Shown: in pieces, positions 8,875 through 16,559 of the stretch
Numbering within the stretch: position 1 is the first letter of the stretch
Layout of the letters: each line of letters begins with the position of its first letter
Origin: JADJAH01 sp964615795
GTDB taxonomy: Bacteria > Bacteroidota > Ignavibacteria > Tepidaquicellales > Tepidaquicellaceae
Direction of reading: 5' to 3'
DNA length: 45,797 nt
Assembly: GCA_964615795.1 (NCBI GenBank)
Contig: CAZTQR010000023.1
Span: forward strand, 1 to 45,797
The notes under the pieces: generated by a model
The model's input: the letters and a program-made list of their open reading frames with translations, nothing else
The model's database searches: none
What the model was told of the DNA's origin: nothing
Made by a program: the position numbers and the translations under genes

Positions 8875-10068
8875 ATGCCTATGAAACTTCCGGTCTATCT
8901 TGATTACAATGCAACTACTCCGGTTGACCCGAGAGTGCTCGAAGAGATGATCCCTTACTTCTGTGAGAGGTTCGGGAATGCTTCAAGCTCAAACCACAAA
9001 TTCGGCTGGGAAGCAGAGCAGGCGGTTGGAGTGGCCAGAAAAAGGGTTGCAGATCTTATAGGAGCAATTCCCCGGGACATTGTATTTACCTCCGGCTCAA
9101 CCGAATCCAACAACATCTCCCTGAAAGGTATAGCCGAAACGTATTCTGAAAAGGGCCGGCACATTGTAACCTGCACTACGGAGCATAAGGCAATCCTTGA
9201 AACGTGCAAATATCTCGAAGAGCGCGGATACGAAGTAACATATCTTGAAGTTGACAGCAATGGCCTGCTGAACATGGAGGAGCTTGAAAGGACTGTTACA
9301 GACAAGACGATAATAGTGAGCGTTATGATGGCAAACAATGAGATAGGAACAGTTCAGCCCGTTGCGGAGATCGGCAGAATATGCAGGAGCAAGGGGGCTC
9401 TGTTTCATACAGACGCCACACAGGCAGTGGGCAAGATACCGGTGAATGTGGATGAAATGAACATTGACCTTATGAGCATCTCAGGCCACAAGTTCTACGG
9501 CCCGAAAGGCGCAGGAGCTCTTTATGTAAGGGGTAAGAATCCGAGAGTCACGTTTACGAAGCAGACACACGGCGGAAGTCAGGAGAAAAGCCTTCGTGCC
9601 GGCACGCTCAATGTTACAGGAATTGTAGGGCTGGGCAAGGCATGCGAGATTGCAGGCGAGGAAATGGACAGTGAAATAGAAAAGCATGTGAAAATGAGGA
9701 ACAGGATGATGAAGGAAGTTCTCGCGCTTGAGAACGCCTTGCTGAACGGACATCCCGAAAAGAGACTGCCGAACAATCTGAATTTCAGCTTTTCTGATAT
9801 TGACATAAATGCCCTGATCGGAGACCTTCACGACCTGGCAATGTCAACAGGCAGTGCCTGCACATCTTCTTCAATGGAGCCGTCGCATGTACTTACGGCT
9901 ATTGGCAGGCCGCGCGAACTTGCAGGATCATCTTTGAGGCTGAGTTTTGGAAGGTATTCGACGGATGAAGAGATTGACTATGCCACCGAAAGGCTGGTCA
10001 GCGCAGTGAAGAGGCTGAATGAAGGGTCGCCTCAATCAGTAATTTCAAAATCAAAAGAAATCAAATAA
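8875..10068 (+). CDS. iscS: Cysteine desulfurase (IscS/NifS family)
   Basis: This PLP enzyme removes sulfur from cysteine, leaving alanine and an enzyme-bound persulfide for Fe-S assembly and tRNA thiolation. With the ATG at 8875 the protein is 397 aa and starts MPMKLPVYLDYNATTP, the usual family N-terminus. The longer open frame upstream overlaps the Rrf2 gene and is not used. The PLP lysine is K206 in SGHKFYGPKG, H104 (TTEHKAIL) stacks on PLP, D180 is in HTDATQAVGK, and the catalytic cysteine is C329 in STGSACTSSSMEPSHVL. The short SACTSSS loop is typical of IscS/NifS group I enzymes. It lies between the Rrf2 regulator and an A-type carrier. Confidence 0.95.
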   Translation: MPMKLPVYLDYNATTPVDPRVLEEMIPYFCERFGNASSSNHKFGWEAEQAVGVARKRVADLIGAIPRDIVFTSGSTESNNISLKGIAETYSEKGRHIVTCTTEHKAILETCKYLEERGYEVTYLEVDSNGLLNMEELERTVTDKTIIVSVMMANNEIGTVQPVAEIGRICRSKGALFHTDATQAVGKIPVNVDEMNIDLMSISGHKFYGPKGAGALYVRGKNPRVTFTKQTHGGSQEKSLRAGTLNVTGIVGLGKACEIAGEEMDSEIEKHVKMRNRMMKEVLALENALLNGHPEKRLPNNLNFSFSDIDINALIGDLHDLAMSTGSACTSSSMEPSHVLTAIGRPRELAGSSLRLSFGRYSTDEEIDYATERLVSAVKRLNEGSPQSVISKSKEIK

Positions 10069-10075
10069 GAATATC

Positions 10076-10441
10076 ATGTCAGAGACAAAAGAATTCATTC
10101 CCGGCGTCAGCGAAGACATCAACGTGACCGAAAAAGCGGTGAAGGAGATCAGGAGGCTTATGGAAGAGAACAAAGTGCCCGCTGAGTATATGCTCAGAGT
10201 TGGCGTCAAAGGCGGCGGATGTTCGGGCTTCACATATACACTCGGGTTCGATCCCGAGGAAAGGCCGGGAGATAACATATATGAGATCGACGGCGTTAAG
10301 ATAGTGGTTGACATGAAAAGCAGCATCTATCTTTCGGGCACCGAGCTTGATTACACAGATGGACTTATGGGCAAGGGATTCGTATTCAACAATCCGAATG
10401 CCGTCAAGACTTGCGGCTGCGGAAGTTCTTTCGGAGTTTAA
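10076..10441 (+). CDS. iscA: A-type iron-sulfur carrier protein (IscA/ErpA/SufA-like)
   Basis: This 121-aa HesB/IscA-family protein carries or transfers Fe-S clusters to target enzymes. The three conserved cysteines are present: C49 in GGGCSGFTYTLGFD, and C113 and C115 in the C-terminal TCGCGSSF. The N-terminal FIPGVSEDINVTEKAVKEI matches the family. It starts 7 nt after the iscS stop, so it is in the same operon. No scaffold gene (iscU, sufU or sufBC) accompanies it in this window. Which subtype it is (IscA, SufA or ErpA) cannot be settled by reading. Confidence 0.93.
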   Translation: MSETKEFIPGVSEDINVTEKAVKEIRRLMEENKVPAEYMLRVGVKGGGCSGFTYTLGFDPEERPGDNIYEIDGVKIVVDMKSSIYLSGTELDYTDGLMGKGFVFNNPNAVKTCGCGSSFGV

Positions 10442-10459
10442 GAGTATCGCCGCACATCT

Positions 10460-11218
10460 TTGAGAAGAATCGGAAGGCGTAAATTCATTCAGAGTACTGC
10501 ATCCGGACTTGCATTGGCAAGTGCCGGCGGCCTTACTTTGGGAAGTGTAATTCAATCGAAAACATTAAACCAAAAAGGAGATAAAAACAAAATGGCTTAC
10601 GAATGGAAATTCAACAAGAGGCCTTACACAGATGAAGAAGCGAAGGAGCTTCTGAAGAACGTCATTGATGCCGAGACATCAGACTGGCATTACAACACTC
10701 ATCACAAAGGATATGTGACCTTTCTTAATAACATCGAGAAAGACCTTGAGACGGCTGACAGGTCAAAGGCAAACGGAAACTACAGTCAGGTGGGCGAACT
10801 CAAGAGAAGGTTCACATGGAATCACGCCGGTGCATTGCTCCATGATGTTTACTGGGAAGTAATGGGCGGCGACGGAGATACATCCAAGGGTCCTGAAGTT
10901 GTTGCGGCCATAGAAAAGGAATTCGGCTCAATTGACAACTGGAAAGCGGACTTTAAGGCAAGCGCCGTTGCGGCAAAGCTTTCCGGTTGGGGAGTACTGA
11001 CTTATGACGCGCTATACAGCCAGAGACTGATCAATATTCTGACAGACGAGCATCATTACGGAGCTATCTGGGGCGGCATACCTATCATTTCACTTGATGT
11101 ATTCGAGCATGCTTACTATCATAAGGACGGACCCGGAAGAGCAAGTTACATTGACAACTTCATTAACAATCTGCACTGGGGCAGGATCAATGACAGATAC
11201 AAGAAGTTTGTAAAGTAA
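10460..11218 (+). CDS. Fe/Mn superoxide dismutase, probably with a Tat leader
   Basis: This protein converts superoxide to hydrogen peroxide and oxygen. From the TTG start at 10460 it is 252 aa. It carries a twin-arginine-like leader (R6-R7-K-F-I-Q, then a mild hydrophobic stretch), which suggests export to the periplasm. The enzyme domain begins near MAYEWKFNKRPYTDEE (residue 45). Metal ligands by alignment are H77 (DWHYNTHHKGYV), H128 (HDVYW), D213 and H217 (LDVFEHAYY); the usual Trp of DVWEHAYY is Phe here. An internal ATG at 10592 has AAGGAG 11 nt upstream and could yield a cytoplasmic form. It follows iscA by 18 nt, so oxidative damage repair and Fe-S assembly may be co-expressed. Fe versus Mn use cannot be told. 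Confidence 0.9.
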   Translation: MRRIGRRKFIQSTASGLALASAGGLTLGSVIQSKTLNQKGDKNKMAYEWKFNKRPYTDEEAKELLKNVIDAETSDWHYNTHHKGYVTFLNNIEKDLETADRSKANGNYSQVGELKRRFTWNHAGALLHDVYWEVMGGDGDTSKGPEVVAAIEKEFGSIDNWKADFKASAVAAKLSGWGVLTYDALYSQRLINILTDEHHYGAIWGGIPIISLDVFEHAYYHKDGPGRASYIDNFINNLHWGRINDRYKKFVK

Positions 11219-11268
11219 CATCTGCACAGTTCAGCTCTGAGGGATCAAACTAACACCCAAGCGACTAT

Positions 11269-11832
11269 TTGAATACCAGATCTCTCGTTGCATTTCTGTT
11301 TGCGGCAACATTGCTTGCATTTTCATGCGGCAAGGAAGACGGAAAGCAGAATACTGCACAAAAGAACGATACCGAATTCACATGGAGGTCCGAACTCAAG
11401 ATCACAGACATACCGGATACACCAATAAAAGGTTTGCTTGAAGGCAAACCTTTTGAATTTAAGTATGTGAATTTTGAGCAATGGCGCGGAAGCGGCGACA
11501 ACGTGATCAACTTCTGCGAAGGTGTTCCCAAAAACCCGTGCGGTTATGTTGAGGGAGGAAGGTCCATACATCTGATACACAAAGCGGGAAGTCTTGATAC
11601 AATCGAGGTCCTGAAGGCTTCCTTTGACAAGAGCCTCGACGGGTATATTGCCTATTACGACACGACAGGCGCATCGAGCGAATCCGGGATCGGTTCGATC
11701 CCATGGAACTGCGCTCTTCAGATCACATCAATGACGGAGAAGACCGTGAAGGGCAAGATCATCATTTGTTTCAAGGATGACAAGAAGAGCTACATCTCAG
11801 GAAGCTTTGAAGCTCTGAGATGCTATAATTGA
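11269..11832 (+). CDS. Putative lipoprotein of unknown function
   Basis: The 187-aa product has a lipoprotein signal (LVAFLFAATLLAFSC, lipobox cysteine at about 20) from a TTG start; no ATG fits. The mature domain has four well-separated cysteines (FCEGVPKNPCGYVEGG, PWNCALQI and the terminal LRCYN) that could form disulfides, and it looks beta-rich. I do not recognise the family. Its stop overlaps a possible TTG start of the next lipoprotein gene, so the two are probably co-expressed. Confidence 0.7.
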   Translation: MNTRSLVAFLFAATLLAFSCGKEDGKQNTAQKNDTEFTWRSELKITDIPDTPIKGLLEGKPFEFKYVNFEQWRGSGDNVINFCEGVPKNPCGYVEGGRSIHLIHKAGSLDTIEVLKASFDKSLDGYIAYYDTTGASSESGIGSIPWNCALQITSMTEKTVKGKIIICFKDDKKSYISGSFEALRCYN

Positions 11833-11855
11833 CCAAAATAAAATTAACTGAATTA

Positions 11856-12395
11856 ATGAGAAAACTCCTGTTACTGCTATTTTCATCTGCAATCATCTTC
11901 TCATCATGCGGTGATAAGAATGATGAAACAACTGCGGATAAGAAATCGGAAGTGAAGTCAGGTTCAAAAGTTTCCGGAAACGAATCATCAACTGAAGAAG
12001 AAAAGTCAAAACAGGAACTGGCCTCAAAAGAAGAAGCAAACACTGATCCGTCATCAACGGAGAACAAGCAGAATGATCTCGGAATGACACCGGGCCTGCC
12101 GGGTGATTTTCCCAAAGATGTCCCCACTCCGAAAAACTCCAAGACGCTCGGTTCTTTGAATTCCACGGAAGGAACAGTTGTCACCTTCGAAACCACGGAT
12201 CTGGTTCCTGACATTATCAGCTTTTACAAGGATGAAATGAAGAAGGCAGGATACGAAGTGATAGAGGGAAGCGAGAATCTTGTAAGCGACAAGGGCGGTG
12301 TGCTGAACTGGAAGAAGGCCGGCAGGGAAGTGGGACTGATGATGGGGTACGACAAGGACAAGCAGATCACCTCGCTTGTTATAACATATAAATGA
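11856..12395 (+). CDS. Putative lipoprotein with an acidic linker and a small C-terminal domain
   Basis: Starting at the ATG at 11856 gives a clean signal peptide (KLLLLLFSSAIIFSSC) and a mature lipoprotein. A TTG at 11829, overlapping the previous stop, would add nine residues. A Ser/Glu/Lys-rich low-complexity linker follows (about residues 20-75). The C-terminal domain contains TVVTFETTDLVPDIISFYKD, then MKKAGYEV and VLNWKKAGREVGLMMGY. This layout (a Phe/Tyr helix, a glycine turn, two strands) recurs in small secreted domains of unknown role. Function unknown. A strong terminator follows. Confidence 0.7.
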   Translation: MRKLLLLLFSSAIIFSSCGDKNDETTADKKSEVKSGSKVSGNESSTEEEKSKQELASKEEANTDPSSTENKQNDLGMTPGLPGDFPKDVPTPKNSKTLGSLNSTEGTVVTFETTDLVPDIISFYKDEMKKAGYEVIEGSENLVSDKGGVLNWKKAGREVGLMMGYDKDKQITSLVITYK

Positions 12396-12415
12396 CATTT
12401 AACGAACCATTGAAC

Positions 12416-12458
12416 AACTTCCCGAAGGCTTAGACAAGCTTCGGGAAGTTTTTTATTT
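12416..12458 (+). terminator. Strong Rho-independent terminator
   Basis: A perfect 12-bp stem, AACTTCCCGAAG (12416-12427) / CTTCGGGAAGTT (12439-12450), is followed by TTTTATTT. It ends the lipoprotein pair. The next start codon (12461) lies directly behind the T-tract, so that gene needs read-through or a promoter overlapping the terminator. Confidence 0.92.
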
Positions 12459-12460
12459 GA

Positions 12461-13096
12461 ATGAACAAAGCGCTTAAACTTTTTCCTCTGCAGACTGTGA
12501 TGTTTCCGGGATCGAGAATTCCGCTTCACATATTTGAGGAAAGATACAAGAGGCTGATTGCCGATGTGCTGACAAATGACGGAACATTCGGAATAGTGCT
12601 GATGAATCAGGGCAGACTATCCGGAGTCGGCACTTCTGTGAGAGTTACTGAAGTGGCAAAGCAATTTGAAAACGGAGAGCTTGATATCATTGTATCCGGC
12701 ATCAGGAGATTCAGCATAAAAAGTTATGCGGTCGGTGAGGACGGCCTTTATGAGGGATTGGTTGAATATCTTGAAGACAACAACCTTGACTTTGACCCGG
12801 ATCTAATGGCCGGGGCAGTTGAGGATTATAATAAAATTGTAGAAATGGCTTACAAAGGAAGCATAAGGCCGATTTCCCTGGACGAAGAAAACATCTCGGA
12901 CGGAATAAGGTCGGCATGTTTTCTGATGGCTGAAAAATGCGGGCTTGGGCTCGAAGAGAAACAGCATCTTCTTGAACTTGATGACGAGCAGAAAAGACTT
13001 GAATACATCAGGGAATATTTTGAAATGATCATTCCTAAACTCAAAGAGGCCGAGCGGATCTCTGATATCATCAGAAGCGACGGCTATCTGCAGTGA
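12461..13096 (+). CDS. Lon N-terminal (substrate-binding) domain protein
   Basis: This 211-aa stand-alone LON substrate-binding domain begins with the typical LKLFPLQTVMFPGSRIPLHI and FEERYKRLI, followed by the conserved beta-barrel and a C-terminal helical segment (KRLEYIREYFEMIIPKLKEA). The AAA+ and protease parts of Lon are absent, and the length is normal for single-domain relatives, so it is not a truncation. In Lon this domain recognises substrates; the role of the stand-alone form is not established. A glycosyltransferase gene follows after 3 nt, so the two are co-transcribed. Confidence 0.88.
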   Translation: MNKALKLFPLQTVMFPGSRIPLHIFEERYKRLIADVLTNDGTFGIVLMNQGRLSGVGTSVRVTEVAKQFENGELDIIVSGIRRFSIKSYAVGEDGLYEGLVEYLEDNNLDFDPDLMAGAVEDYNKIVEMAYKGSIRPISLDEENISDGIRSACFLMAEKCGLGLEEKQHLLELDDEQKRLEYIREYFEMIIPKLKEAERISDIIRSDGYLQ

Positions 13097-13099
13097 TCT

Positions 13100-14143
13100 T
13101 TGGGCAGGGAAGTATCAGCCGGAGATCTGAAGTCGGTTGTAATTGCTAGAACCGACAATATCGGTGACGTAATACTCACATTGCCATTGGTTTATGAAAC
13201 AGGCCTTGCTTTCCCTCATGCACGGATCACATTTCTTGTAAGAAAAGGCCCGGACGAACTGCTGAAGCACAGCCCTCTGAGGTTTGATATTGCCGCAGTT
13301 GACATACCGCTTTCTGTGCAGGAAATCACGGAGAAGGCCTCGCCGCTGAATGCAGATGCAGTTATCTTTGCAAAACCCGAATATGTTCTGGCAAAAGCAT
13401 TCAGAAGCATGGGTACAACCGTAAGGGCAGGAACTGCTTACAGATGGTATTCATTTATGTTCACACACAAAGTGAAGGAACACAGGAAGTTTGCAGAGAA
13501 GCACGAATCGGAATACAATTTCGGATTGCTGAGGGCTGTCACCGGGGAAGAGAATGTTCAACCAGCGCCTGAAAGACTGCTTGGCTACGCAGAAGATGAG
13601 GCGAAGGATTTCCTGCAAAAGGCTAAGTCGCTTGGCGTGAGCCCCGAATCGGAGTACATTGTGATTCATTGCGGAAGCAGAGGATCTGCCAGGGATATTT
13701 CTTCGGAACAATTCAGGAGTCTCGCAGGTAAGCTCAGTATGAAAATTCCCGGCATGAAGATCATCTTTACGGGTACCGATCAGGAGACAGAGAAAGTGAA
13801 GGCTTCAATTCCTGAGAATTGCCCTGCATGCATTAACCTTTGCGGAAAGCTCACATTAAGAGAGCTTATGATTTTGATTGACAAAAGCAGAATAGTCATA
13901 GCCAACTCTACGGGCCCTGCGCACATTGCAGGCGCATTCAGCAGAAACGTGCTCGCATTCTTTCCAAACAGCGCGCCGATGAATGACACAAGATGGAAGC
14001 CGCTTGGAGAACATGTGTCAGTCATAAAACCTCCTGCCGGAAGTGATGACATGACGCTCATTAATACGGACACGGCATTGGAAGCATGCATGGTACTGCT
14101 AGAAAATTCAAAATACAAAAAACCATACAAATCATTATCATGA
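13100..14143 (+). CDS. Glycosyltransferase family 9 (heptosyltransferase-like)
   Basis: The 347-aa protein has the GT9/heptosyltransferase fold: N-terminal VVIARTDNIGDVILTLPLV with the conserved D and GD, a central YIVIHCGSRGSARD nucleotide-sugar entry, and the C-terminal NSTGPAHIAGAF donor-binding motif near residue 275. Enzymes of this family add heptose or related sugars to lipopolysaccharide core or other glycans at the inner face of the cytoplasmic membrane. The start is TTG at 13100. The stop overlaps the next ATG (ATGA), coupling it to a DUF3108 envelope protein, which fits an envelope role. Donor and acceptor are unknown. Confidence 0.88.
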   Translation: MGREVSAGDLKSVVIARTDNIGDVILTLPLVYETGLAFPHARITFLVRKGPDELLKHSPLRFDIAAVDIPLSVQEITEKASPLNADAVIFAKPEYVLAKAFRSMGTTVRAGTAYRWYSFMFTHKVKEHRKFAEKHESEYNFGLLRAVTGEENVQPAPERLLGYAEDEAKDFLQKAKSLGVSPESEYIVIHCGSRGSARDISSEQFRSLAGKLSMKIPGMKIIFTGTDQETEKVKASIPENCPACINLCGKLTLRELMILIDKSRIVIANSTGPAHIAGAFSRNVLAFFPNSAPMNDTRWKPLGEHVSVIKPPAGSDDMTLINTDTALEACMVLLENSKYKKPYKSLS

Positions 14144-14964
14144 TCAAGACACTCTTGAACGCGAGAATTTTCTTGCTTGTGCTGGCCTTTGCATTGGTCA
14201 GCATCAGCGCAGGCGCACAGGATAAATTCAGAAAAGTTGAGAACAGGGCATTCAAAGAAGGCGAGAAACTGACGTTCGAGATCAATTACGGGTTCATAAC
14301 CGCAGGCGAAGCCATCATGGAAATAGCTCCGGCAACCGTGACTATGAACGCAAGGAAGTGCTTCGACATCACATTCAGGGTCAATTCGACTTCAAGCTTT
14401 GATCTTGTTTACAAAGTAAGGGACTACTACAAAACCTATGTTGATGTTGAAGGGCTGTTTCCCTGGAGGTTTGAACAGCATATCAAGGAAGGCACCTATC
14501 AGCGTGATTTCGAAGCGATATTCGATCAGCAGAATCACAAGGCGAAGACGTACACAGGTGAAACAGAGCCTAAGAAATTTGAAGGAGAGTTTGACATTCC
14601 CCCCTATGTGCAGGATGTTATGAGCGCCTTCTATTACTCAAGGACTGTTGACTATTCGAAGATGAAGCAGGGAGATGTATTCACGCTCGAGAACTTCTAC
14701 AAAGACAAGACCTATCAGCTCAAAATAAAGTATCTGGGCATTGAGACTATTGAGGTGCCTGCAGGTGAATTCAGATGCATCAAACTTGAACCTCTGGTTC
14801 AGGAGGGCGGACTGTTCAGAAGCGAAGGTTCAATACTAGTATGGCTTACGGACGATCAGGTCAAAATGCCGGTGAAGGTCAAAACGCAGGTGCTGATCGG
14901 TTCGATAGATGCCGACCTGTCCAAGTACACAGGACTTGCCGCACAGCTGAATTCAAAGAAATGA
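14140..14964 (+). CDS. DUF3108 family secreted protein
   Basis: From the ATG at 14140, which overlaps the glycosyltransferase stop, the product is 274 aa. It has a clear signal peptide (IFLLVLAFALVSISAGA, cleavage before Q). An upstream in-frame start within the preceding gene is less likely. The mature chain matches DUF3108: FKEGEKLTFEINYGFITAGE, VYKVRDYYKTYVD, FPWRFEQHIKEGTYQRD, and near the end VPAGEFRCIKLEP and LVWLTDDQVKMPVKV. Members are predicted periplasmic beta-structured proteins of unknown function. Linkage to a GT9 gene suggests envelope polysaccharide or lipid biology, by context only. Confidence 0.87.
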   Translation: MIKTLLNARIFLLVLAFALVSISAGAQDKFRKVENRAFKEGEKLTFEINYGFITAGEAIMEIAPATVTMNARKCFDITFRVNSTSSFDLVYKVRDYYKTYVDVEGLFPWRFEQHIKEGTYQRDFEAIFDQQNHKAKTYTGETEPKKFEGEFDIPPYVQDVMSAFYYSRTVDYSKMKQGDVFTLENFYKDKTYQLKIKYLGIETIEVPAGEFRCIKLEPLVQEGGLFRSEGSILVWLTDDQVKMPVKVKTQVLIGSIDADLSKYTGLAAQLNSKK

Positions 14965-14982
14965 TCTGATGTTCTTTTGCTG

Positions 14983-15714
14983 ATGGAGATATCGGAACTG
15001 TTCCATTCAATTCAGGGCGAAGGTAAGAGGACCGGCCGGCCTTCGTTTTTCATCAGAACGAACTTCTGCAATCTGAGATGCAGATTCTCCGGAGGAAATC
15101 TCTGCGACACTTACTACACAAGCTGGGATCCCGCCGACTCTCACAATATTGGCATTCTAAGCATCGCCGAAATCCTGGCCGAGTATGAGAAGGTGAACTG
15201 CACGGATGTGGTTATCACGGGGGGAGAGCCTGCCATGCAGGGAGAAGAACTTCATCAGCTTGCTGCGGCGATCAAAAGATCAAACAGCAATGCCTTCATA
15301 ACTCTTGAAACGAACGGAACATACTTTGGAGAATTTGTGAATGAGATCGATCTTGCAAGCATTAGCCCAAAGCTGAGATCATCTGTGCCTTATGGAAGCA
15401 AGTATGAATCCATGCATCTTTCAAATATGAAGAACACCCGATCTCTGATGAGTTTTGCGGAGCTGCAAAGGGCCGGGAAGATCGACATACAGTGGAAGTT
15501 CGTATTCACATCGGAAGCAGATCTGCCCGAGATAATGGAATATGAAAAGGAGTTCGGAATTCGCAGGGAGGACATATACCTTATGCCCGAAGGCATTTCA
15601 CGCGAGGAGCTTGACATGAGAAGGGAGAAGACTGCGGAGGCATGCATAAGGCACAGTTACAATTACACCGACAGACTGCACATTATGCTCTGGGGAAACA
15701 AGCGGGGAGTCTAG
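14983..15714 (+). CDS. queE: 7-carboxy-7-deazaguanine synthase (QueE), radical SAM
   Basis: QueE contracts 6-carboxy-tetrahydropterin to 7-carboxy-7-deazaguanine on the route to queuosine. The 243-aa protein starts MEISELFHSIQGEGKRTGRP, the family hallmark, at the ATG at 14983 (a TTG two codons upstream is possible). VVITGGEPAMQ is the SAM-binding GGEP motif, and LETNGTY and DLASISPKL are conserved. The 4Fe-4S site reads CNLRCRFSGGNLCDT, that is CX3CX7C rather than the classical CX3CX2C. No queC, queD or queF is nearby. Its TAG stop overlaps the stop of the convergent PAP2 gene in a shared CTAG. Confidence 0.9.
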   Translation: MEISELFHSIQGEGKRTGRPSFFIRTNFCNLRCRFSGGNLCDTYYTSWDPADSHNIGILSIAEILAEYEKVNCTDVVITGGEPAMQGEELHQLAAAIKRSNSNAFITLETNGTYFGEFVNEIDLASISPKLRSSVPYGSKYESMHLSNMKNTRSLMSFAELQRAGKIDIQWKFVFTSEADLPEIMEYEKEFGIRREDIYLMPEGISREELDMRREKTAEACIRHSYNYTDRLHIMLWGNKRGV

Positions 15715-16550
15715 AATTCGATCCTGCAGTTGAGTGTGTATGTGCCGTCAGGCAGATATCCCACGCTTGCGGCTTCGATCAACGGCAATCCAGAACCGGA
15801 AATAAAGTGATTCAGTATGTCAGCCGCGGCAACAGACCCTATCACGACCGGTAATCCGGGGCTCTTGACCCTTTCATCAGGCCTCGTGCTTTGGTTGAAA
15901 AGTCTGTCTTTGGCAGGGATGATCTCGCTTCTGAGGGAATAGATCAGCGCTGCAGAACCCGCTCCTATAAGCATTCCGGCCAGAACATCTGAAGGATAAT
16001 GAACTCCCCAGTATAACCTCCCGAGCGAAGTAACTGCTGCATATGCAAATGATCCCGAAATTATCCACGGTTCATCAGGATACCGCAGCGTAAGAAGTGT
16101 TGCGATAGTGAATGATGCTGAAGCATGCCCCGACGGAAAGGAATATGTACCCGCAACCGAAGATGTTTCGCTGAGCTGAACGTTATTGAGCGAACGATAA
16201 GGGCGCGGCCGCTTGATTGTTTCCTTGAGCGCTTGCGTAACTCCGAAGTTCAGCGCTTCGGAAAGGAAAAGCAGCACGGAAGAGTTCTCATCGTATGCAT
16301 TGTCGTTTATCCTGGCGGATGCGTATAAACCCACAGGAAGCAGGGCGGACACGGGGACAATTGAACTGTTTGTCACACTGACAATCGAGTTCACCGCAGG
16401 ACTCTGAATTTTGTTGAAGGTCCGGAAAATGCCGACATCCAATGACGTCTCAGAAACTTTCTGCGGCGATATCTTAGTGCGAAATCTGTGCTGTGCATTG
16501 CCTGACTGAACGGAAAGGAGAAACACAATTGCGAGCATTGTCAGCTTCAC
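15711..16550 (-). CDS. PAP2-family membrane phosphatase
   Basis: This 279-aa protein has a signal peptide or first membrane helix (MLAIVFLLSVQSGNA). It carries the three PAP2 motifs: K109-x6-RP (KETIKRPRP), PSGH at 139-142 (SFPSGHAS), and R178...H184...D188 (GRLYWGVHYPSD). The family hydrolyses lipid phosphates such as phosphatidic acid, undecaprenyl pyrophosphate or lipid A phosphate at the outer face of the membrane. In motif 3 the usual Ser before Arg is Gly. It is the last gene of the minus-strand operon, 9 nt after the gamma-synthase gene, and its stop codon overlaps that of queE. The substrate is unknown. Confidence 0.9.
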   Translation of the reverse strand: MKLTMLAIVFLLSVQSGNAQHRFRTKISPQKVSETSLDVGIFRTFNKIQSPAVNSIVSVTNSSIVPVSALLPVGLYASARINDNAYDENSSVLLFLSEALNFGVTQALKETIKRPRPYRSLNNVQLSETSSVAGTYSFPSGHASASFTIATLLTLRYPDEPWIISGSFAYAAVTSLGRLYWGVHYPSDVLAGMLIGAGSAALIYSLRSEIIPAKDRLFNQSTRPDERVKSPGLPVVIGSVAAADILNHFISGSGLPLIEAASVGYLPDGTYTLNCRIEF

Positions 16551-16559
16551 GTCCGGCTG

